This document shows, piece by piece, positions 1 through 5,781 of a stretch of DNA of 5,781 nucleotides. Below the pieces are notes generated by a model. It did not search any database, was not told where the DNA came from, and saw only the letters and a program-made list of their open reading frames with translations. Position 1 is the stretch's first letter. Each line of letters begins with the position of its first letter. This stretch comes from Candidatus Segatella mututuai (lineage in GTDB: Bacteria > Bacteroidota > Bacteroidia > Bacteroidales > Bacteroidaceae): assembly GCA_002439605.1 (NCBI GenBank), contig DJOI01000045.1, positions 35,647-41,427 of the forward strand, given 5' to 3'. Made by a program: the position numbers and the translations under genes.

Positions 1-20
1 CGATTTGCATTATCTTTGCA
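1..20 (+). promoter_or_regulatory. Core promoter of the GH28 gene (Bacteroidota -7 element)
   Basis: TATCTTTG at 11-18 matches the Bacteroidota primary-sigma -7 consensus TAnnTTTG and faces the GH28 start at 46. Transcription would be expected to begin a few bases downstream, around 23-26, leaving a leader of only about 20 nt that is rich in A and C and has no Shine-Dalgarno sequence, which is common in this phylum. The hexamer TTTGCA occurs twice (4-9 and 15-20), 11 bp apart, about one helical turn. The -33 box would lie to the left of the window and cannot be checked. The same 20 bases recur in inverted orientation at 5761-5780 in front of the other gene. Confidence 0.72.
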
Positions 21-45
21 CAACCGAAACTAATCACAAACAATT

Positions 46-1377
46 ATGAAACAAAAGATTTACATCCTTTTATCAGTCATCGCTATTTCTCTCGGCTGCA
101 CAGCCAAGAAGCACACGAGTACTTTCCCCGACGGCTCCCCCATCTCCCCATGGTTTGCCGACACCACAGGTGTGGAACTGAAGGACATGGGCAAGCCCTA
201 CATCATTACCGATTATGGCGTGGCAAACGACTCTACCATCATCCAAACCCAGAAGATACAAGAGGTAATAGACCGCTGTTACGCCAACGGAGGTGGTGTG
301 GTAGTGGTGCCGGCAGGCACCTATCTCACAGGCTCGCTCTTCTTCAAGCCAGGCTGCAACCTATACTTGGAAGAGAACGCCACACTGAAAGGAAGCGATG
401 CCATCACCCACTATCAGATAGTAAGGACACGACTGGAAGGACAGACCTTGGACTATTTCGCCGCACTGATCAACGCCGACCATCACGATGGATTCACCAT
501 AGCCGGCAAGGGAACCCTGAACGGCAATGGCAGAAAATTCTACGATGAGTTCTGGTTGCGCAGAAAAGTCATCAAGAAATGTACCAACTTGGAGGCTCTT
601 CGCCCAAGATTGGTATACATCTCCAATTCAAACGACGTGAAGGTAAGCGGCATCAGAATGGTGAACTCCGGGTTCTGGACCAACCATCTGTACAAGTGCA
701 AGCGCGTGAAATATCTCAACCTGTATATTTACGCTCCCACAAGCGGCTATCCCAAGGGACCGAGTACCGACGCCATAGATATCGACGGTTGTGAGGACAT
801 GCTGATAAGAGGCTGCTGGGTAAATGTGAACGACGACGGAGTATGCCTAAAAGGCGGTAAGGGAACCTTCGTGGACAAGGACAGCACCAACGCTCCATGC
901 CGGAACATCATCGTAGAGAACTGCTACTTCAAGAAAGCAGGCGGAGGTGTCACCTTTGGAAGCGAGTGCTATGATGCCAAGAATGTAATCATAAGAAACT
1001 GCCAGTTCAACGGAACCAGCAACATTCTGCTCTTCAAGATGCGCCCCGACACACCACAGAGATACGAAGATGTATTGGCGGAAAACTGCACAGGAGTAGT
1101 TACCTTCGGCATCAGAACCCGCATCTGGACCCAGTTCTACGACAAGAAAGACCGGAACGACATGCCTCGCTCGGTAATCAACAACGTGAATATGAAGAAT
1201 ATCAAGGTGAAGAGTACCAAGCAATTCTATACAATGCCAGCTTCGAAAAACTACGACTTAGGAAGTTTCTCGTTCGAAAACATCGATGTCACCGACCCTG
1301 TAGGAACCATGGACACATCGACATTAGGCAGTTACAAGCTCCACAAAGTGAAACTAAACGGCAAAGCCATCAAGTAG
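46..1377 (+). CDS. Glycoside hydrolase family 28 protein (polygalacturonase / rhamnogalacturonan hydrolase-like), putative lipoprotein
   Basis: 443 aa, complete, ending in TAG. GH28 enzymes hydrolyse pectic galacturonan or rhamnogalacturonan chains by inversion. Residues 1-18 form a Lys-bearing start, hydrophobic core and ISLGC, a slightly loose lipobox with Cys18 as the lipidation site; the next residues (TAKKH) are basic, without the acidic signal linked to surface export, so a periplasmic location is more likely (inference). Residues 52-122 are the typical GH28 N-terminal part (DYGVAND, GGGVVVVPAGTYLTG, LYLEENATLKGS). Beta-helix coils follow, with recurring turns such as VENC (290-293), IRNC (316-319) and AENC (345-348). 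Catalytic acids are STDAID (Asp242) and NDDG (Asp263, Asp264); their 21-22 residue spacing matches fungal polygalacturonases. The usual GHG reads GGG (299-301) and RIK reads LFK (329-331, Lys331 kept), which argues against a classical endo-polygalacturonase. This ATG is preferred because it gives the full signal peptide. Family is secure; exact substrate is not. Confidence 0.93.
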   Translation: MKQKIYILLSVIAISLGCTAKKHTSTFPDGSPISPWFADTTGVELKDMGKPYIITDYGVANDSTIIQTQKIQEVIDRCYANGGGVVVVPAGTYLTGSLFFKPGCNLYLEENATLKGSDAITHYQIVRTRLEGQTLDYFAALINADHHDGFTIAGKGTLNGNGRKFYDEFWLRRKVIKKCTNLEALRPRLVYISNSNDVKVSGIRMVNSGFWTNHLYKCKRVKYLNLYIYAPTSGYPKGPSTDAIDIDGCEDMLIRGCWVNVNDDGVCLKGGKGTFVDKDSTNAPCRNIIVENCYFKKAGGGVTFGSECYDAKNVIIRNCQFNGTSNILLFKMRPDTPQRYEDVLAENCTGVVTFGIRTRIWTQFYDKKDRNDMPRSVINNVNMKNIKVKSTKQFYTMPASKNYDLGSFSFENIDVTDPVGTMDTSTLGSYKLHKVKLNGKAIK

Positions 1378-1381
1378 TTTT

Positions 1382-1458
1382 AAAAAAAAGAATTAAGGAG
1401 TTAAGACGAATGCCTCATTGTTTGAAATCCAAGCAAAAAGCTATTGTCTTAACTCCTT
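1382..1458 (-). terminator. Nested hairpin with T-tract, terminator-like for the HTCS gene
   Basis: A perfect 13-bp inverted repeat pairs 1395-1407 (AAGGAGTTAAGAC) with 1446-1458 (GTCTTAACTCCTT). Inside the 38-nt loop a second stem pairs 1418-1424 with 1430-1436 (seven pairs, one of them G-U) around a 5-nt loop. On the minus strand the second arm is followed by AATTC and eight T residues (1389-1382), the layout of an intrinsic terminator about 40 nt past the HTCS stop codon. On the plus strand the hairpin has an A-run before it and no T-tract after it, so it would be a poor intrinsic terminator for the GH28 gene, though it could still protect the 3' end of that mRNA. The stem is AT-rich and the loop large, so termination efficiency is uncertain. 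Confidence 0.6.
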
Positions 1459-1496
1459 TAACTCCTTCGAAAGAACTCCTTTAACTCTTCAAAAAA
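1451..1496. repeat. Short tandem repeat, two degenerate copies of a 23-bp unit
   Basis: The 14-mer AACTCCTTTAACTC occurs at 1451-1464 and again at 1474-1487, a period of 23 bp, with the second unit diverging in its last third. The smaller word AACTCCTT occurs three times (1451, 1460, 1474), with a degenerate AACTCTT at 1483; its reverse complement AAGGAGTT is at 1395-1402. Any of the three copies can therefore compete as partner for the left hairpin arm. The repeat fills the space between the terminator hairpin and the HTCS stop codon and contains no gene that I can support. Confidence 0.75.
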
Positions 1497-1498
1497 TC

Positions 1499-4400
1499 TT
1501 ACCCCCTGTACTGTGAAGGCGGCATACCATACTGATCCTTGAAGCACTTGCTGAAATAGTAAGGGCTTTCGAAACCTACCGCATAAGCCACCTCTGACAC
1601 ATTCTTATCACCCTCCTTCAGCAGCTCGGCTGCTTTTCTCAGTCGGATGACACGGATGTACTCATTAGGCGTATAGCCCGTAGTTCCCCTTACCTTCTTA
1701 TAAAAGATGGTGCGCCCCAAATGCAGCAGTCCCGCCACCTTGTCGACAGAAAGGTCTTGTTCGCCAAGGCGCGAGTAGACAATATTGTCAAGACGCTTGA
1801 CAAACAAGCTGTCCTGTTCGTTGCTAAGCATGGCGGAACGTATTTCCTGCGGCTCCTTGCCAAACTTCTGGCGGAGTATCTCACGCTGGTTAAGCAACTG
1901 CTGGATGCGAGCCATGAGCAACTGAGGGCTGAAAGGCTTGGTGATGTAAGCGTCGGCTCCCGACTCCGTTCCTTCGAGCACATTCTCGTCGGCGCTAAGG
2001 GCGGTAAGGAGAATGATGGGTATATGGCTCGTCTCAAAACTGTTCTTCAGACGTTTGGTAAGCTCAAAGCCATTCATTCCCGGCATCATCACATCGCTTA
2101 CTATCAAGTCTACATCCAACTCCTTTGCCATGGCTATGCCTGCCTTTCCGTCGGAGACGACCTTCAAGTTGAAGCAACTCTCCAACTCAGAGAGCAGGAA
2201 CTCACGAACATCGTTGTCGTCTTCTATCAGAAGTATGGTGTGGCGATTAAGCGGATTCGAAGATGCCAGCTGCACCATGCCGACGGCTGTTTCTTCTTCC
2301 TGTTCCTCCCGCTCCTTCACCAAGCCAGTCTTTAGGATAGGGCTGTCCTTTACCAGGAAGTCGGCGGCATCGTAGCCATCTTTCCGCAGAGGAATCGTAA
2401 CGACAAAGACAGAGCCACCGCCCTCGTTCTCCTGATAGGTTATCTCGCCATGATGCGTCTTCACAAGCTCATGGGAAAGATGAAGACCGATGCCAAAACT
2501 CTCGCCGGTATAACTACTCTGCATAAAGCGGCTGAAGAGCTGGGAACGCTTCTCCCGTGGCACTCCCACCCCCGTATCTGCCACTCGGATGGTCACCACA
2601 TCCGAGAAAGAGAGGCTCACACGGATGGCTCCCTTGGCTGGAGTGTATTTGAAGGCATTAGACAAGAGATTGAACACCACCTTGTCTATCATCTGCTGGT
2701 CGAGGAACATCACATGTGTAGGCTCCGACGACTCGAAGCTGTAAGCTATCTCCTTCGATTCGGCAGCATCGTCGAACATATGGCAGATGCCCTTGACAAA
2801 CATCACGACATCGGTCTCCTGCAAAGACAACTTCAGCTTGCCTGCCTGCATCTTCCGGAACTCCAAGAGTTGGTCTATGAGACGCAACATGCGCTGCACA
2901 CTCTTGTCCATCACCCGGATGGTCTTCTCCAGCTCCGCCTGCCAGCGGTTGGCTTTCATGATGCGCTTCTCCTTCTCGAGCGAGCCTTGCATCAGGGTGA
3001 GAGGTGTGCGGAACTCGTGGGCTATGTTGGTAAAGAACACCAACTTGTAACGAGTGAGCTCCTGCTCAAGACGGATTCGGTTGCGAAGCACGTTCTTGTC
3101 GTGCACGAACTTCACCACCAAGAAGACTATCCCCAAGACCAACAGCACATAAATCATAATGGCCCAGGACGTGAGAAAGAAAGGTGGCTTGATGCGAATA
3201 ACCAATGTGCTCTCCTTTCCCCAAGTGCCATCCGACGAACAAGCCTTGACATGCAGGATGTACCTGCCCGCAGGTAGTTTCTGATAAGCCGCCCAGGGGG
3301 TTGAAGAAGGTTTGCTCCATGCTTGGTCGAAACCTTCCAGGCGATAGGTGTACTTCACATTGCGCACATCGGAATAGTCGAGCGTAGAGAAATGTATGCT
3401 GGGCGAACGCTGCTCATAGGACAGCGTTACCTCATCGGAATAGGGATAGGAGGTGAAGACCACGTCGGTGAGTCCGCTGACATGGCTCAACCGTGACGGC
3501 TGGATAATGGTAAGGCCATAGTTGCCGCCCAGCACCACTCTGCCGTCGTCAAGGCATACTGCCGAGTTCTCATTATAGACATTGCCCATGGGGTTGCGCG
3601 AGAACAGATAATTCTCAAACGACTTTTTGCGGGCGTTCCACATGGTCACTCCTTGCTGGGTAGACACCCAAAGGTTGCCATCGGGAGTGTCCACCACCGA
3701 CTGGACCAAGTTGTTGACCAGTCCATTCGAGGTGTTGAAGACGTGGAACTTGGGAACAGCCTTATCATCACCCTGCTCTACCTGTACCAAGCCATCGCCC
3801 GATACAGAAAGCCACAGCCGTCCCTGCCTGTCGACAAGCACATCGCGTATTTCGTAATTGCGTACATAAACACTAAACCTGCTGGCATCACGCACAAACT
3901 CATCGGTAGGAATGCGGATAAGACCGCCCGAAGTTCCGCACCAAAGCACTCCCTGCTTGTCGACCACCATGCACCGCACCTCGTTGAGGCCTACACTGTC
4001 GGCAAAGAAAGTCTTCACCTCGTAGCCTCCCTTACGCGGCAGGGCAAGGCTCAATCCCTTGCCAAAGGTTCCTATCCACATACGATGCTTGGCGTCGGGA
4101 GCCATACAGAACACGTTTTTGTCCTTGAAGTCAAGTCCTTTCACTCCATAAATACCCTTTCCACGGGTACCTATCCAGGTCTCGCCATTGGGCATCTGGG
4201 CTATGCTATACACGTTGGAGTCAAAATGGCTCTTACCCAAGACCTGTCTCATATCGGCACTATAGTGGTAAAGACTTCCCTCACGCGTGCCCACCATCAC
4301 CGTACCATCGTTCAACTTCTTCACCATGCGAACGACGTTCGAGAAGTCCATATTGTCCACGCCATTGGGATAGATGCGTTCCACACCCTTGTCCATCACC

Positions 4401-5710
4401 TGGATATGCGACACGCCTCCGTATTCCGAGCTCACCCATACCCCATCGTGCCTGTCGGCTATGACACCAAGAAGATAGTTGGAGGCTATAGGTGATTCTC
4501 CCAACTTGTCCGCCACGAAATGCTGGCTCTGGGTCAGGTCATGGTTGAACACGAAAAGTCCCTTTCCATAAGTGGATATCCAAATGAGGCCATGATTGTC
4601 CTCCACGATATGGAATCGCTCCAAGTCGATATAATTGGTGGCTTGCTGAGGAAAGAGACTCAAAGGTACGAGCCCGCCATGCCTTACCAAGCGCAACACT
4701 CCCGTCTTGTTGAAAATCCACTTTCGGCCTTTGTTGTCGGTCAATACCTTTCCGTTGGGAACAAGCCACTCGCCCTCGCATTCCGCAACCTTTCCCGTAC
4801 GTATGTCGATGCTGAAAGAACGATGGTTGGTAAAAATTATCCATCTGTTGCCCAAAAGCAAGTCACCAGTAGCCACCTCACCGGCAGCATAAGTTATATG
4901 GGAAAGATGTTGAAACCTGTCATGCCGAAGAACATAGGCATCGCCCTTCTCCGAAATCATCAGCATCCCATGAGTGAAGGGACGTGTGCGTGACACCCTG
5001 AAGCCCTTGGCTATGCACGACAGGTGGCCTTCGGAATAAAGAAACACCCTGTCGGTAGCACAAAGCACCACCGTGTTCTTGCTCAGACTATCCACCAAGG
5101 GTACCCGCGAAGAACCCATTTCGGCTTTAGTGAACCTACGCGTATGAAACGAGCCGCTGCGATAGTCCACCAACATGGCACCATCGTCAGCGCCCCAAAG
5201 CCAGAACATTCCGTCGCAAACGAGCTTCCACTTGGTGAAATGAGGCAATTCCGCCTCCTGACAATACCTCTCCACCTTGCCATTCACCATATTTAGGCAA
5301 GCGAAAGTCTCGGAAGAAGAATACACCCACAATTTTCTATAGGTAACATCCTCTACGACCTTCTTCGTGCGACCTGTAAAAGCTACCGCATTCGCACTGT
5401 CATTGTCCAGATAAGCAGTAACCACGTTACCATCGTAGCGGGCAAGCCCATTATGCGTGGAAAACCACAGGAAACCTTTTTGGTCTTGATGCATATCGGT
5501 TACCAGATTAGAGGGAAGCCCGTCCTGGATGGTCACCTTTTTCGCCTTTACCTCTATAGGAAGGGAAAAGAAGGTGACATCCTTTCTTTTCACAACGGAA
5601 TCGACAAGGTTATTCCCTACCCCGTCTTGTTTCCTACCAGTATGGCAGGAAGCTATCATCAGTAGTATCAGCCCTAAGACCAAAAGCAACTTCGTTCGTT
5701 TCAGTATCAT
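1499..5710 (-). CDS. Hybrid two-component system sensor/regulator (HTCS), AraC-type output
   Basis: 1403 aa, complete, normal length for the class. It combines glycan sensing, phosphorelay and transcription control in one inner-membrane protein. The signal (1-22) ends in MIASC, a lipobox-like site at Cys22. The periplasmic sensor (about 55-760) shows some 13 propeller blades with W-[IVL]-[SG]-T type motifs (e.g. LWFSTHNGL 81-89, IWISTYGKGL 376-385, TWIGTRGKGI 511-520, MWIGTFGKGL 544-553), followed by a Y_Y_Y domain (about 765-842). One membrane helix spans about 847-868. The kinase has HEFRTPL (His898), N-box NLLSNAFKYT (1014-1023), DTGVG (1045-1049) and GIGL (1073-1076). An acidic linker (1132-1141) leads to a receiver with Asp1164/1165, phosphoacceptor Asp1206, Thr1236 and Lys1258. 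The AraC domain (about 1305-1403) has both helix-turn-helix motifs. All key residues are intact. The neighbouring GH28 suggests a pectin-derived ligand (inference). Confidence 0.97.
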   Translation of the reverse strand: MILKRTKLLLVLGLILLMIASCHTGRKQDGVGNNLVDSVVKRKDVTFFSLPIEVKAKKVTIQDGLPSNLVTDMHQDQKGFLWFSTHNGLARYDGNVVTAYLDNDSANAVAFTGRTKKVVEDVTYRKLWVYSSSETFACLNMVNGKVERYCQEAELPHFTKWKLVCDGMFWLWGADDGAMLVDYRSGSFHTRRFTKAEMGSSRVPLVDSLSKNTVVLCATDRVFLYSEGHLSCIAKGFRVSRTRPFTHGMLMISEKGDAYVLRHDRFQHLSHITYAAGEVATGDLLLGNRWIIFTNHRSFSIDIRTGKVAECEGEWLVPNGKVLTDNKGRKWIFNKTGVLRLVRHGGLVPLSLFPQQATNYIDLERFHIVEDNHGLIWISTYGKGLFVFNHDLTQSQHFVADKLGESPIASNYLLGVIADRHDGVWVSSEYGGVSHIQVMDKGVERIYPNGVDNMDFSNVVRMVKKLNDGTVMVGTREGSLYHYSADMRQVLGKSHFDSNVYSIAQMPNGETWIGTRGKGIYGVKGLDFKDKNVFCMAPDAKHRMWIGTFGKGLSLALPRKGGYEVKTFFADSVGLNEVRCMVVDKQGVLWCGTSGGLIRIPTDEFVRDASRFSVYVRNYEIRDVLVDRQGRLWLSVSGDGLVQVEQGDDKAVPKFHVFNTSNGLVNNLVQSVVDTPDGNLWVSTQQGVTMWNARKKSFENYLFSRNPMGNVYNENSAVCLDDGRVVLGGNYGLTIIQPSRLSHVSGLTDVVFTSYPYSDEVTLSYEQRSPSIHFSTLDYSDVRNVKYTYRLEGFDQAWSKPSSTPWAAYQKLPAGRYILHVKACSSDGTWGKESTLVIRIKPPFFLTSWAIMIYVLLVLGIVFLVVKFVHDKNVLRNRIRLEQELTRYKLVFFTNIAHEFRTPLTLMQGSLEKEKRIMKANRWQAELEKTIRVMDKSVQRMLRLIDQLLEFRKMQAGKLKLSLQETDVVMFVKGICHMFDDAAESKEIAYSFESSEPTHVMFLDQQMIDKVVFNLLSNAFKYTPAKGAIRVSLSFSDVVTIRVADTGVGVPREKRSQLFSRFMQSSYTGESFGIGLHLSHELVKTHHGEITYQENEGGGSVFVVTIPLRKDGYDAADFLVKDSPILKTGLVKEREEQEEETAVGMVQLASSNPLNRHTILLIEDDNDVREFLLSELESCFNLKVVSDGKAGIAMAKELDVDLIVSDVMMPGMNGFELTKRLKNSFETSHIPIILLTALSADENVLEGTESGADAYITKPFSPQLLMARIQQLLNQREILRQKFGKEPQEIRSAMLSNEQDSLFVKRLDNIVYSRLGEQDLSVDKVAGLLHLGRTIFYKKVRGTTGYTPNEYIRVIRLRKAAELLKEGDKNVSEVAYAVGFESPYYFSKCFKDQYGMPPSQYRG

Positions 5711-5716
5711 TGTCTA

Positions 5717-5721
5717 TCCTC
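5717..5721 (-). promoter_or_regulatory. Shine-Dalgarno-like site of the HTCS gene
   Basis: On the minus strand GAGGA lies 6 nt upstream of the ATG at 5710-5708. It supports this start, which also gives the complete signal peptide beginning MILKRTK. The GH28 leader in the same window has no such site, so the two genes differ in how initiation is set up. Bacteroidota rely little on Shine-Dalgarno pairing, so the site may only be supportive. Confidence 0.45.
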
Positions 5722-5752
5722 GATATTTAAGTTTAGGAAGCTGAGATGCAGC

Positions 5753-5771
5753 TTATCTTTTGCAAAGATAA
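5753..5771. repeat. Palindrome overlapping the HTCS promoter
   Basis: TTATCTTT (5753-5760) and AAAGATAA (5764-5771) are perfect 8-bp inverted arms around the 3-base centre TGC. The right arm contains most of the HTCS -7 element read on the minus strand; the left arm gives a near-copy facing rightwards (TATCTTTTG, 5754-5762, one T longer than the TAnnTTTG consensus). It could be an operator-like dyad, a weak outward promoter, or a side effect of two similar AT-rich words. Confidence 0.5.
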
Positions 5772-5780
5772 TGCAAATCG
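5761..5780 (-). promoter_or_regulatory. Core promoter of the HTCS gene (Bacteroidota -7 element)
   Basis: Read on the minus strand, TATCTTTG (5770-5763) matches the TAnnTTTG -7 consensus and is followed 52 bp later by the HTCS ATG. Transcription would begin near 5755-5758, giving a leader of about 45 nt. All 20 bases are identical to bases 1-20 in front of the GH28 gene, but the sequences diverge at once on the gene side. The -33 box and any operator lie to the right of the window. Confidence 0.7.
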
Positions 5781-5781
5781 A

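Noticed and set aside
847..1224. A 125-codon minus-strand open frame inside the GH28 gene
   Set aside because: It has no recognisable motif and overlaps the catalytic and beta-helix region of a well-supported plus-strand gene.
1382..1458. The intergenic hairpin as a symmetric bidirectional terminator
   Set aside because: A T-tract follows the stem only on the minus strand; on the plus strand the bases after the stem are TAACTCCTTCG, not a T-run.
1410..1484. A 24-codon ORF on the plus strand between the two genes, with AAGGAG 9 nt upstream of its ATG
   Set aside because: It lies entirely in the hairpin and repeat, so both its apparent ribosome site and its composition follow from the AAGGAGTT/AACTCCTT repeats. 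There is no independent support for translation.
1721..4993. Several long plus-strand open frames (1721-2335, 2450-3277, 3653-4495, 4520-4993) antisense to the HTCS
   Set aside because: They are rich in His, Leu and Gln with no recognisable domain, as expected for frames opposite a GC-balanced coding sequence. The minus-strand protein shows clear, continuous domain structure over the same bases.
1..5781. The terminal 20-bp inverted repeat as the ends of a transposon
   Set aside because: No transposase, integrase or other mobility gene lies between the repeats, and each copy contains a correctly placed -7 promoter element for the gene it faces. Target-site duplications cannot be seen because the window ends at the repeats.

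Overview
The window looks like Bacteroidota DNA, most likely order Bacteroidales and plausibly a Prevotella/Bacteroides-type gut organism. The evidence is a -7 promoter element of the Bacteroidota TAnnTTTG type in front of both genes, start regions without a strong Shine-Dalgarno site (GH28) or with only a modest one (HTCS), a lipoprotein-type glycosidase, and a giant hybrid two-component system (HTCS), a regulator class typical of glycan-foraging Bacteroidota. Genus cannot be fixed from this sequence alone.

Layout: two intact genes in convergent orientation. At 46-1377 (+) lies a 443-aa glycoside hydrolase family 28 (pectinase-type, right-handed beta-helix) protein with a lipoprotein-like signal. 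At 1499-5710 (-) lies a 1403-aa HTCS that fuses a periplasmic beta-propeller sensor, a histidine kinase, a receiver and an AraC-type DNA-binding domain. Between the stop codons, 121 bp hold a nested hairpin with a T-tract oriented as a terminator for the HTCS gene, plus a short direct repeat rich in AACTCCTT. Both genes start close to the window edges, so their -33 boxes and any operators lie outside.

The likely working model is a sensing/degradation pair: the HTCS would sense a pectin-derived oligosaccharide in the periplasm and activate genes for its use, and the GH28 would trim such oligosaccharides. This pairing is inferred from adjacency and family knowledge. No SusC/SusD, transporter or other carbohydrate enzyme is visible here.

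The most unusual non-coding features are: (i) a perfect 20-bp inverted repeat formed by the first 20 bases and bases 5761-5780, each carrying the core promoter of the gene it faces; (ii) an 8-bp-arm palindrome overlapping the HTCS promoter; and (iii) the repeat-rich convergent intergenic region. In the proteins, the GH28 lacks two residues of the classical polygalacturonase active site (the His of GHG and the Arg of RIK), and the HTCS has a lipobox-like cysteine in its N-terminal signal. I found no evidence for a wholly new system, RNA gene, CRISPR array or mobile-element gene.
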